DNA from: Sycon ciliatum
Taxonomy: Eukaryota; Porifera; Calcarea; Leucosolenida; Sycettidae
Assembly: GCF_964019385.1 (NCBI RefSeq)
Contig: NC_088643.1
Coordinates: 74,877,096 to 74,941,095 of the forward strand
Direction: 5' to 3'
Length of the DNA: 64,000 nt
The translations under genes and the position numbers were made by a program. The notes beneath the pieces are model-generated. The model had not been told where the DNA came from. It saw only the letters and a program-made list of their open reading frames with translations, and did no database searches. Position 1 is the first letter of the stretch; the number at the start of each line of letters is the position of its first letter. Shown piece after piece: positions 1 to 43,200 of the stretch.

Positions 1-914
1 TGCGGCTGGGCCTGGTTCTGGGATGCTCATGCCCTGGTCTACAGCAATTATTATGTTTGCAAACTACGCGCTGTATATCCCGACTGTACAGCATAGCATA
101 CTCATACTAGCTAAACTCGCTCGGTATTCCCGCAGAAAATTCCGGGAAATCAGCCCATCTCCCGGGGTTTTCGTGCAAACTCCAGGGAAAAGAACACTCT
201 CCTTGCATATACATACCTGCCAGAGAATACTGTCCTTTACTGCCGCTGCAAGCTGCACGGGCAAAGAGCAAGCATACAAACAACAGTGAGGATAACTGCT
301 CTATGAGAATGCAATGGTGTGAAGGCATCATCGGATTTTCCCGTGGCTTTCGCGCTACGTGCCCAGTCGCAATAATTATAGTCTCTACAGCTACGCTGAC
401 TCATGCAAGGCTATAACCATGCATGAGTCAGCAAACATTAAAAATGTTTCACACTACAGTTCCTTTTTAGTTTTATGCCATGTAGCACACACTGGTCTCG
501 TGCGCATGGTGTGAGCCGACTGCGCTTGCATTTTCGGTGGTGACAGCGATCTGCGGTAAACTTTCTTTCTCACAATTGAATGTTCCAAAGTAGCTGTGTA
601 AACTGCAAAGTTATAGTTCTGCATGTCCGCCAGAGGTACACAACAGGAAGTAAAATAGGGCTGTTTCGTTGTTACTCAGAGTTTCATGGCAAAAACCAAT
701 CATCAGACTTAGTTCTGAATGTCCGCGGTTTGACGGGAGACTTGGCTGCAGGACATTTTGGGTAGAAGAGGACGGTTTTCTGTTGATACTGTGGTGTTAT
801 CCCAGTCAAAAAAGTTGCATCACAGCCAGATAGTGTAAAACAACTAACTATTAGTTACTACACAACTCACGCCAAGTTCTGTTAGCATTCCACATGCAGC
901 ATGGTATAATTCAC
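1..914. other. Left edge, no gene supported
   Basis: Probably intron or downstream DNA of the minus-strand gene. The only structure I see is a short hairpin at 399-433 (GCTGACTCATGCA/TGCATGAGTCAGC), whose arms contain AP-1-like TGACTCA sites. Confidence 0.5.
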
Positions 915-7446
<6,532 letters not shown>

Positions 7447-8049
7447 CACCGGAGCGTGGGGTTGAAATCCAGTGCGGGCACGACCCAACGCTACCAGTGC
7501 AATACACTGCAACCCTATCAAGCTAGGAATTCTACTGTAGTATCAACCCACTAAAACGCCGGGACCTAAATAATGTAGAAGTACAGCATTACCTGTGTTA
7601 CAGCAAATATGCTCCACACACCATGCTCATCATACATGATACTGCAGTCATGGTTTCCCCTTTTCTCTTTTTGTGTCAAGAGTTAGTAGTACTTTAGTAG
7701 TATTAGGCATTAGGACATTGGGATAATACCAAGAGTTCTTGATAATACTAGTAAAGTAGTTGTTGACCAAGAACAAAACTATATCCATGCAGGCATCGTG
7801 ATTCATAACCATACAACTATCTTTCCCTTTTTTTCTGTTTTTTGTCTGTCTTCATTGACTTCTAGATTTTGATTAATTAAATTAAAACGCAAAATAAAAT
7901 TTTTATTTTGCGTTTTGAATACATCATCTCTCCAGATCTGATCATGACTGGTTATGTCATGATTCAGTGATCACAATGACGAGTTGCAAGTGAGTGAGAG
8001 GTGGGGATTTCCCTTTGTTCCACCATCTGCATGATCTAGCGCTACAATA

Positions 8050-8500
8050 CATGTCATGTATAGCTGCTGCCATGCATAGCGCATGGTATCTTTTAAAAAA
8101 CGTCCACGTGGTGCATGATGCAGCAGATGCCGGGGACTGACGTCATCATGACGTGAACTGCACTTGCCCCGGGCCCCGCCCCCCGGCCCCCGGCATTCTT
8201 TAGTAGGCGCCTCCCTGCCCACCGGTCGTCGACGCGTACTTGTGGGCCGGCTGCCGCCTGCCGGTGTCCTTGGTGATCGTGACGTGTTGCTTTGCATTTT
8301 TGCTCTTTCAAGTACAGTAGTCAGTACAGTCGACTCTACCCGTACTGTTGTAGTTCTTGGATTTCTTACCTTTCGTGGTAGATCTCCACGAGTGGAGCAG
8401 TTTCTTGTTTTCTGTTCGGCTTCAGTCCATGATCCAGTATCCAGTTTTTTTTATCCTTCACGCACTTGACTGCTGACCCAGTAGAGCGTCTTGTCATAGC
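8050..8500. promoter_or_regulatory. Probable bidirectional promoter between the unrecognised gene and SETX
   Basis: This GC-rich, CpG-containing block lies between two divergent start codons (7446 minus, 9778 plus). It carries a perfect CRE/ATF site TGACGTCA at 8138-8145, a second TGACGTGA at 8149-8156, a CACGTG E-box at about 8105, and a CCCCGCCCC GC box at 8174-8182. No TATA box is evident. The role is inferred from position and motifs only. A 102-codon plus-strand frame here (8164-8469) looks like a by-product of GC content. Confidence 0.5.
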
Positions 8501-9777
8501 ACTATCTCCTTCCGCAGCTTGCTTGCATGTAGGGAATATCTTATGTGATGCTCAAATTTCCTTTGAGATTGAGGCTTTATTTGCGGAGCACATTAATGCC
8601 ATCCCGGAGTCGAGGTTGTGGTGACAACAACTATGTAACTGACCTTTCATCTTGAAAAGAATATTTCCTGCTTGTTCCTAGTGAGCCTGTTAGCACGGTG
8701 AGCCCTTCTTTTATAAAGTACATGATTGTAATGAAGTGAAATACACACCAGGAAAGAAAAATATCAAAAGTTTTCAAAACGCATCGCCAAGTTATTGAAG
8801 TGTGTTTAATTAATTAAATGGAGAAAGAGGACTGACAATCCCTCAGACTTAGATATATTAGTGGACAAAAGGTTGGCTAATCATCCATGGTTTTCCAACT
8901 GTAAATTGTATAACCAAGATATTGGTGGTCACTCATTACCCCCCCCCTCTCTCTCTCTCTCTCTCACATGTTCATTATAGCTGCAGTCCATTTAAAACTG
9001 GCACCCTGACTTTTTGGTGTCTTGCACACATTGTGGTAAATGTGGTGAAAACAACTGTATATTCTGCATTGTGCGACTCGTGCTTCCTTGCTACATTTGA
9101 GGCTGGAAAAGTCCAAGGATGGACAGTAAACATTTGGTCAGATTTTATCAACTTAGTACAGGTATGGCATTTCAAAATGTTGACATTCAAAAACCAGGGG
9201 GACTATGTGGATGAATGAACTGCTCGTGAGAACATTTCAAGTGGTATGGCGCCGGGTTGGTGCAATCGAGACATGATGGGCCACGCGTCAAGTTGTTGAT
9301 TGTCCGTTGTCTGTAATACTAGTACTAGTATGCTAGCTGGTGCACATTCTGACTCTGACAGGTCCAAAAGTCATTCACGAGTTTTGAAAATGGGAATAGT
9401 TCCAATCAGTGTGGCATGCATTGGGATTGCAATGGATGACAATAGACCGGCGGGCTAACGGTGCGTTGTCCTACCCAGTGCCGTGAGTGTGAACACGGAA
9501 ATGTTGCTTGTGAGGAGCCCGAAACTACGGTGGGTGAAAATGAAATCCAACCGCGTGCCTTCCTGTTTTGCATAAGTGCTAACGCGAGAAGGCGTTACAG
9601 ACTTGGTTTTGCGTTTTTGTTTTTTTACTGACAACCAAGTCAACATGTCATGCATGTCAAAGACTGGCTTCCAGGACGTTTTCAGCGGCCCAGATACGTA
9701 GGGCAGATGTGTCTGTGCTGTGTAATAATATGCCCTGGCGGCTCTATTGACTTCTTCCCCGGTACGGTGTGTGTTAG

Positions 9778-34230
<24,453 letters not shown>

Positions 34231-34750
34231 TTCTGTTTTAATCAAACCATGAAACTCCTCGCGTGTGGTGCTCTTTCACGTGCATATGAAAGAGCAACTG
34301 GTTTGTGCCTACTCCATTTGCTGATTTTATTGGTCCAGAGTTCCTTTCTCACTTTAGAAATAAGTCCAGCTCCAGCTCCTCTGCTCACTTTTTAATGATT
34401 GAACCAGTTAGTCCAGATTCATAGCAAGTTGTCTTTCCCTTGCTGCTATTGTAGCTTTTGTAACCTGTCACCGCTAAGGGTGCTGACAATTGTTTTTCCT
34501 CTTATTTTTACCGGTGGATGTTGTGTTCTGCTGCTTTATGTAGCATGTAGTGTAAGAACTACCTGGCATCAAGGCCAATATACTGCATTACAACTTTCAA
34601 TTGGAGTTAGTCGCAACAGTGTATCCTTGTCCATCGAGGCTATTGGCTGGTGTCATTGTGTGACCCATATAGTACTCGTGGACTGCTTTGTTCCACGGAT
34701 CTGAAAGACTGACTGCACTGAACTGAGCAAATGCAAAATGGAGTCCAAAC

Positions 34751-34930
34751 CAGGGAGTGGTAAAATACATGTGAACGGTCAGTTTTGTGCAATGTTATCA
34801 CATGAGCTGATTGTCAAGTAACTGGTGGTGTTAGTGGACATTATAGCATCACCAAGAGTAACTTGTACTGTTGTAGTTCCTTGGTCCTTTTTCTTTACTA
34901 TTATTTGAATAATATTTTTACTACTCCCTG
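34751..34930. mobile_element. 180-bp hAT-type MITE of the CAGGGAGT family
   Basis: Termini CAGGGAGTGGTAAAATA and CTACTCCCTG (reverse complement CAGGGAGTAGTAAAAATA). Perfect duplication GTCCAAAC at 34743-34750 and 34931-34938. Lies 0.5 kb past the SETX stop codon. Confidence 0.92.
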
Positions 34931-35319
34931 GTCCAAACCCTTAACTAAGCTTACTTAACATCAACGTGTCATCGCCTTTCTGCACTAGTGAGACTGGCCG
35001 TTGTGGGGCATATGTCCACTTTCTAGTCTCTTCGATCGGTCCTGCTATGCATGCTGTTAATTACTGTTGCATTGCAATTGATTCAGTCGAAGAGAATACA
35101 GCATGCACATGGTACCAAGAGTATAATAATCCCAAATTGCAAAGCACCATCTTTTTCAGTGAGAGTATACTTGAGGGTGGCCCTGGGGATGGAGGGTACG
35201 ACACCTCAGTCTACACTCAAATTACAGCACAGAGAAGGGAAGGGGTGAAAGTGAACCGAAAGGAAAGGACAGTCCCTGGCAATAAAAGTTCCTGTTTTCA
35301 TTCTTCAGCCAACTGTCAA

Positions 35320-35483
35320 CAATGGGTTGAAAACTTCGGAACATGACTGTGTTTGACAGTTGACTGAATACATGTAATGAACTCAGCAAGGTACCAAGGG
35401 CTACACAATGGGTTGAAAACTTTGGAACATGACTGCATTTGACAGTTGACTGAATAATGAACTCGGCAAGTTACCAAGGGCTT
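35320..35483. repeat. Tandem duplication of about 87 bp
   Basis: CAATGGGTTGAAAACTTCGG through ACCAAGGGCT occurs twice with small indels, downstream of SETX. Confidence 0.8.
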
Positions 35484-35854
35484 ATAATACTCTTGAAGTT
35501 ACTCAGTTACTTTGACATAGCATGCAACTCCCTGCTGTGGTATCAAGCTGCCACTCCCCTGTATCAAGTCAATGCAGAATTATTGGCGTCCAGATTCTTT
35601 ACTTAGCCGGACGCCTCAGATACATGTACACGCACGTCTCTCTACTGGGCACTATCAGCTTGAATTCCTACAGTACTGTCGCTAAAGGGGGGTCAGCCTC
35701 CTAGCCTAGACCATTTTTATTTTCATCATGTATACATAGGGCGAGCTTGCTTCAAACATGCAGCGGAGTCACTTTTCCTGACGGAGGCTGCTCGTCCGAA
35801 CTGTACATATAGGTGTTCAATGTTAAGATAACGGACTAGCAACCGTACAATGTA

Positions 35855-36026
35855 CTGCTGTGGACATTGAAATCCGATGGGGTGACCAGGGCCGGCGCCC
35901 CTTAAGCCTTAGCGCGTACATGCACTGTAGTATACTGTAAGTAACCACTGGACATATGAACCAGCCATGCTCGTTGCCGCAAACGTGGCTGCTTGACGTC
36001 TCAACGAATTTCAGTGTCCACAGCAG
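35855..36026. mobile_element. TA-flanked MITE (CTGCTGTGGACATTGAAAT family)
   Basis: Ends CTGCTGTGGACATTGAAATC and GAATTTCAGTGTCCACAGCAG-type complement, with TA at 35853-35854 and 36027-36028. A single left end of the same family lies at about 17912-17945 in SETX intron 7. Confidence 0.8.
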
Positions 36027-36170
36027 TAGATATACTGCAGTTTAACCCTCTCATACACGCATGTACACAATATACATGTGCATATATCTGAACACTCACA
36101 CATAATACCATACACCATGCGCATACATGTACATGTACATACACCACACACACACAAACACATGCACACA

Positions 36171-36275
<105 letters not shown>

Positions 36276-37003
36276 CTAGTGCTGTACATGTATGGTCCAT
36301 GATCTTGATTTGTTGAAAAATGGCATGTGCTAGAATGCAGTCAAATTAAATAAAACTTCACTTTGTACAAATGCGAATACAGAGACTAAAATTCGAGATA
36401 TTACTGTCTTGGGCACGCTATGTATAGTTTGATTACAATATGTACACGAAATGACGCCATTGATAACTAGAGTTTTGAAAAGAGAGTTGCAGGAGTCCAG
36501 GCTGAATGGCTCAGTACCAGCCACCAATGCCATTTCTAGAAATGCCTTTGGTGTGCTGACGTCGCTTCTCGAAATGTCTTTGCTTGTGCTTGGGATTCGT
36601 CTTACAATCTACATGGAGGCGACCTTCTTTCCTAAAGAAGCGACAGTCCGGGCAGAACCTCTTCAATGAGTTCCTCACCTTCATGGTTCTCACTGGCTGG
36701 AAAGTAGCTGCAGTCGGTGACACCAAACATCCCATCAGCTGGCTGCGTCCAACACTGATAGCCAGCTGGGTTAGGCGCAATGGCGAGCACCACATTGCTG
36801 ACCGCTGATCATAAGCTTAGCCTGGAGCAACGATATCAAATTCAATTCTCTTCTTTCATACTTCGTCCATGAACTCCATATCAATGATTATGTTATTATT
36901 ATTAATATTATGTGTTCGATAAAAAAGAAAACCACCTTCCCGAAAAAATATATTTCAAATTATTTTTCCATTTTTATTGTACAGTATCAAGGATCATCAA
37001 AAT

Positions 37004-37041
37004 CAGGGAGTCGTAAAATACCGGTATTTTACGACTCCCTG
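37004..37041. mobile_element. 38-bp perfectly palindromic hAT-type MITE
   Basis: Both halves are the 19-mer CAGGGAGTCGTAAAATACC with no spacer. Perfect 8-bp target duplication ATCAAAAT at 36996-37003 and 37042-37049. Confidence 0.9.
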
Positions 37042-38036
37042 ATCAAAATACCATGCACGTGTGCATGACGTAGACCTGGTCTACGTAGAAATAGAAATCG
37101 ATTCTTGCCGAATCTTGGTACGTGGTGCCAGCATGCAGTGCCAGCATGCAGTGCAGCAGGAAGAGGAAAGAGAGAGATGCTAAACGCAAGAGCTGGCTAT
37201 ACCGGCTAGTCGATCGAGCAGGTAAGAATTGTAGCAAGCTGCCGTTAAAATCTTAAATGGGTGAATGAGACATAATTGACACTCCTTCAATCATACTAGT
37301 ATACTAAAGATTTTGTCAAACCATCTTCATCAAGTGAAAGAGCAGTACAGTCATGCACATGTACATGTATGTAAGCTATGCACCACCATTTCAAACATCA
37401 GCAGAAGATGCCCACACGTTCACATATGCTCAACCACAACTATTGCAAGTCCAGGGCACTGCTGTTTTTCTAACAGTCCACCAAGGTAACGAGATAATAA
37501 ATTATACAGTCAGCTAGTGCGACAACAAGGCACAAAACTGACAAGGATATTGAGATATTCGACGACCTAACACCTAGCTCCAACACATCTACGAAGCACA
37601 AACCAACAACTTTCCAACTTGGAAGGCTCAGGTGCGGAAAGTTCCAATGAGGGGAAGGGATGCGCCACGAAGAATCGAAGATGTGCACGAGCTATGTCCC
37701 TCGGCAACAAAGAATGTCGACCGTTACGGGATGATACCCTTGTCAGTTTTGTGCCTTGTTGTCACACTATCTGACTGTGTATTGTCTCGTTACCTTGGTG
37801 GACTGTTAGTCATAACTAGTAACTTATAGGTCCTTTTCTCTTTACATATTGCTATTGGCTCAACATCGGAGTTTTTATTATACTAATATGTGCTGGGATA
37901 TCATGGGGAATGCACATGTAAGTGGCCCAGCAGTTCACTTCCGCATTCACTGTTATTGCACCTGCTGGTTGATCTGTTGGCAGTGCTGCCAACCTTCCGT
38001 ATTTTTCCGTACAGTGAGTAGAATGTCGATTATCTA

Positions 38037-38289
38037 CAGTGCATTTCAAAACTATAGACGCGTAGGGTTTTTGAAATATTTCAAATTTGGCTGGAACTTT
38101 TTGAGAATAGTTTTCGGAATATTGCTCAGGATCGCTCCACAATTACTCTCATATAGTTTCTAAAGGATTGGATAACAGACGCCCAATTTGGAAAAAATTA
38201 TGCACAAAGTGATCACAGATTTTATGTGGTATAGATGCTGGCATAACGGTTTTTGCCTAGGTACGCGTCTATTGTTTTGAAATGGACTG
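38037..38289. mobile_element. TA-flanked MITE downstream of the receptor gene
   Basis: Ends CAGTGCATTTCAAAACTATA and CAATAGACGCGTAC complement (TTGTTTTGAAATGGACTG), flanked by TA at 38035-38036 and 38290-38291. 253 bp, non-coding. Confidence 0.83.
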
Positions 38290-39208
38290 TAAACGATCAA
38301 TTATCCACAATGCTTGCTTGCATTGAGGGGTAGAAAGTTAGTTTTTGCTGATTTTCCGTGACTACGCAGGGCACCATTCAAGTGATGCACAAGATGTATT
38401 GCAACGGGTTGGAGTCAAAATGTATCACGATAGTGTCATTTTGAGGAGCTGGAGTGCACCTAGTTCCTGTTGTACTGCCGAAGAGAATGAAAATTAATGA
38501 TGAAAACTTGCGGGATTATGCAAGTTTTAGATAGACGTGTGATTGCCACCACAAACTACAGCATACACTGGCTGCTGGCGGTGACTACCCGTTAGAATTA
38601 AATAGCTTATTTCATTCTTTTTTTCATATAAGAGAGTAGAATAGGGAAGACGTGCTCCACCATCAACGTCGGAAACTGAAATTTCAAGCTCCCGATTGGA
38701 AGCAGAGCACACATACCACTGAGCACCATGTGTATGCACATACGCGTGCCCTGTGGTCACACTGTGACTGCTAGATCTGTTTGAGAATAGGCGTCAACTT
38801 TGAAGGGAAAAAATGCTCAAGAAGAGAGTTACACTTGTGCCAATATAATCACTGTGGAATACAGGTAATACATTTCACAGAGGTCTATCAATTACATGTA
38901 TGTGTTCAGTGAATGTATTACGGTAGGAGTAATGTTCATATTCTCAAAATCAAGGCGAACATAACACAGGAAATAGGCAAGACTTGTGTTGTTACTTGTG
39001 CATTACGGGCGAGAACAGATTATTAAGATCAAGGTCCAGAATAACAATGTTGTGTGTTAGAATAATGGCACTTGGTTTCGAAACACAAACGAGGCGTCCC
39101 CGATGCTGTCAGAAGTTGGTTTTTTTTGATAAGCCAGACATGGGGATGTATCAAAATCTTCACTTTTATAATATTATGCTTGGAGCGGATGAATATTTCC
39201 TGTTGGCC

Positions 39209-40219
39209 TCACACTTGTTGACTCTTGTTGCCCTCGCGAATCTCAACTGGCACTGGTGGTGAGTGGGTCTTGTCGTCATTGGTCTCCTCAGAATACCGCT
39301 GTTCAACTGGTGTCTCGTACGGGGCTGGTATTCTGCTGACGCTCTCACACGACTCGTACCGCTCGGACATCTGGTGTCTGCCGTCTGCATTCAAGTAGTG
39401 ACCTGCATGACCATCAGGGGAGGAGCGGATAAGTTTGCGCGACGATCCTGATGGCCGTCGCTCAAGCTCGCTCTTCCCTTTGTCGGCCCGTTTCGCCGGC
39501 GAGACGGCGTCGGCTGCATCGTCGAGGAGCGGTGCTGTGGACGAGGTTTGCGCGAGCTGTTGGTGTGCCTTGAATCGCTCTACGTCATTGTTGTGGTAGA
39601 GTATGTGCATCGGGCCAGCCATGCTATGCAGCATAGCGCCAGGTGGTGCTGCTGCTGCGGCTGCTGTTGCCATGTCGCCTTGATGTTGCTGCGGGTACTG
39701 TTGCTGCTGCGGGTACTGTTGCTGTTGCTGTGGGTGCTGCTGCTGTTGCTGTTGCTCTTGGCTCATTTGGTGCTGCTGCTCTTGGTGCAGCTGATGTTGT
39801 TGCTCCTGTGCTTGTCCGGGAGGTGCGGGAGGTGCAGTTGACGGCGGCGGCATCATCATGGCTGGATCCGTAGATAGCTGTGGCGACACCAGCCATTTTG
39901 TTGAGTAGGCGCTGACGTCGCCATTGCTCACGCCTTTGCCCAGTGCTGAGCTCGGCGTGCCTGCGGGATTGAGCTGATTGAGAAAGACTGGGTGGCTACC
40001 TGTGCGTATGTGCTGCATGGCCAAACCGTCCAAGCTGCAAAACCCAATACTGCCCATGCTGTTGCCGTTTGACGGTGCCATCAAGATGCCCTCCACCATG
40101 GCTGAGGTGTTGGCCGTGTTGCTATTCTGATACTGTGGCAAGCTGGCGGTCGAGCCATTCATGTCGGTTTTGATCGGGATGATGGGTGCCATGGCGTAGT
40201 TGAGATTGTTGAAGTTTGG
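39209..40219 (-). CDS. Receptor exon 10: Gln/Pro-rich cytoplasmic tail
   Basis: 336 residues from PNFNNLNYAMAPIIP to REGNKSQQV, then TGA. The central part is a Gln/His-rich tract with runs of Q, followed by AAAAAAPPG. Pro-rich segments (MMPPPSTAPPAPP; SPPVPVEI) are possible SH3 ligands, several Tyr are present, and KRADKGKSELERRPSGSSRK is basic. No kinase or TIR domain. Low-complexity tails of this kind are usually disordered scaffolds. Confidence 0.85.
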   Translation of the reverse strand, partial: PNFNNLNYAMAPIIPIKTDMNGSTASLPQYQNSNTANTSAMVEGILMAPSNGNSMGSIGFCSLDGLAMQHIRTGSHPVFLNQLNPAGTPSSALGKGVSNGDVSAYSTKWLVSPQLSTDPAMMMPPPSTAPPAPPGQAQEQQHQLHQEQQHQMSQEQQQQQQHPQQQQQYPQQQQYPQQHQGDMATAAAAAAPPGAMLHSMAGPMHILYHNNDVERFKAHQQLAQTSSTAPLLDDAADAVSPAKRADKGKSELERRPSGSSRKLIRSSPDGHAGHYLNADGRHQMSERYESCESVSRIPAPYETPVEQRYSEETNDDKTHSPPVPVEIREGNKSQQV

Positions 40220-43200
40220 CTGCACAGCAACAAGACAATACAACAGCTGTTGTAAGTATAACCTTGCCTAGTCTGAACACCTTCTCATAATTATACTATG
40301 ATCTTTTTGCTTCTGAAACTCTTTCCAAACTGAATCATCAAAGTTTCGGGCATTATCCATCCTCATTATGAAGCAACGAAATCAAGAGCGCAAGTCTGGT
40401 TATGTACTCTGGGTAGAATGCTTATGATCACCAGAGAGTGGTGGCAGCTAGGGCCTGTGTACATAATCGGTCGTGCCTTAAGGGAGACTGGAACCGACTG
40501 CCGCCTGGGAGCGAAACCCACATCATTCCACATTCCATTCGCCTGTGTTGTCACCCCCATGATCACATGCCAATTGATCAGCAATCTTGGTCACTATACT
40601 ACGACACCCCAGTTATCAAGAACGCTGAACTAAAGCATGAATTTGTGCTTGCATAGAACCCGGCATGAATGATCACTTCAAGGCAGTGCACATCACCACA
40701 TCTATCAAGGTGTCATGGGTGTGCAAAAGATTGGAAACTGTTCGTATGAGTGCTGGCTGATGAAACATGGAGTCTGGCCAGTCTGCAGGGTTGCAATTTC
40801 TTCATTCCGCTATCCAATTAAGATGCGCTCGCATACGACAGCGCTTGTCAAACGATGCCGGGTGCCATATGCGAGTGTGTATAAGTTAGCCCTGCCCCAA
40901 GGACGACTGTAAAGGGCAGACCAGGATCGAACCCACATCAACATGTAGGGCTTGTCACCCATGCCATCCCCTAGATGCTATGACAACTGCTTTGGATTTC
41001 ATCATGTCAGGGCTACTATCAAGATAGCGAGTTGCACAGACCACGGATCACGCAGGACTTGCAAAACCGGGGTCGAAACGTCAATCGTCTCCAGTACATG
41101 TACTATGATATCGTGTCGTCTTTCTGGATGCTACGATGCCCCGGTGCCTGGTGGAGACGCATGGCCAGTACCCACACATATCCTCTTGTGCGATTGGCAC
41201 GGACTGTGAGTTTCATTATGATAACAAACAGACCACATAGCTTTCTCATCCAGATGCAGATCCCCTCTTTGTACTTCAAAACACTACAATTCTATTTCTG
41301 AATTAACTGCAGTATTCAAGTTGCTGTGCCCTTCGCTACAGCTGAATGCCTCATGCTCTGTGTGTTCTTACCCCTGGTCTTGCCAGAGTGCCTGTGTCTG
41401 GCTCTGCTTTCTCTTCACTCGATAGACGGCGAACCTACATCGGACCGCAAGGAGCAGACACAAATCCAGCCATTAGTTTGCTGGCTCATTCAATTACTGT
41501 AGCAGAATAGCTGGCAGCATGATGCTCTGTCACAGCGACATGCATCTGTTTTGTTCAAACAGCACTGGCAAAGAAGTAAAACTTGGGTTGAATCAATGGC
41601 TGGCAGAACCTGCTGCACATAAGCACTGCAAGCATCCTGTGGACTAGCAGCTGGGGATGTTTCTGTCAACAGGTAGTTGTCTATAGACAGGCACATACAA
41701 GTATAGATGGGTGGTTGTCACTGGTGCAGTGGTGAACTTACCACGAAAATGGTGAGGATGATGAGCAGAACGATAACGGCCGTACCACAAACAATGGCCA
41801 CGATGATGTACACTGTCATGCTGTAGGAAGTCAACAGGTGCACGTGCATGCCGTTCATTCAGTACATGAAATCCAGCACTGAGCTGACTGGTGGCATCCC
41901 CACTCCTTGCTGCACTGTGTGTGTGCTTGTTTCGTTCAACCTTACCGTGCCGAGGCACTGCTGCAGACTTATGTGCATGTGCACACGGATCAGACTCGTA
42001 TGTGGGGGGAATTGATGTAATTGTTGTCAAAAGGTAAACCTGCATCAGCTATCCACTGGCCATGCAGTGTAAATGTTTTAATGGTACACACACGCGAGTA
42101 GAATCCAATCTCGGGGATGTCGGCATTCACAAGGTGCAGAGCGGGTGTGCGTGTACATACACATACATACACACACACGCGCGCGCGCACGCACACACCA
42201 CACACACACACACACGCACAGAGTCATTGTCTCTTCCAGCACTCTTACCCGTCATCTCCTCCCGTATTTCCGCCTGCGCCGTTATTTCCATTTCCGGCGT
42301 CAGTGCTTGTCTGCGGCTCTAAGACACGAAGCAGGAACAAAACAAGAGTGAGACATGTCAATCAGGGCAACGCACAAGTGTTCACAGTAATGTATCTTGC
42401 ATGACATCGCAGCCTTCTCTGCTGTATAGTGTTGGGTCCTTTCATTGAGGTTCTTCTTTGAAGATGCATGCAGTCCTCATACTGCAGTGATATACCTTGG
42501 CCCTGGACAGGCAACATATGCCTCACACATACTCAGCATGACGTTTTAAGTCAGTTACCCATGGTCCTGCATGCGATAACCAACTCCAACACTTCTCGAA
42601 TACGCCCCATTTGCCATCTTCGGCTATTAACATACCTTGACAGCTGCCATCTCGCTCCTCCAGAGATCCGGAGCAGACGCACGCGACCTGCTCGCCGACT
42701 GCCATACACGATCCACCTTCCACGCTGGAGCAGGCCAAGCCACTTGTCGGTGATATACACACATTGTTATCTGCTGGACCTTGAATATAAGCACAAGCAC
42801 ACAGTCATCCAAGGAGTCATCAACAAGTCCAGCAAGTATCCCGAGCCATCAAGTCAGCACACATACACCAGCAGTTGTGGCAATTGAAACCCGGACCCAT
42901 GTACATTTTCAACACCGCAAACCGATTTTGATTACATCATGTATGCCGGCTACGTGCCCGCATGGTCTCGCCACACCGAATAACCTCACAAGCGAGGCTT
43001 ACGGACATCTTACACATGCACATGTACGTGTGTATGCATGTACAGTGCTGCCAAATGAAATCCAGTCGTGTCACTCAAGCTAGTACACGCCGGGCGCTAG
43101 CGCTGTGCAGCCCTAGACCTGCGAACACTGGGCAGTGAAATGGCAAGGGGAAAAATGAGTGACGCGACTGGATTTCATTGAGCAACACTGTAGATTGCAT

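Noticed and set aside
8164..8469. Plus-strand 101-codon frame beginning MPRAPPPG
   Set aside because: Lies in the GC-rich promoter island; composition is explained by GC content, with no domain.
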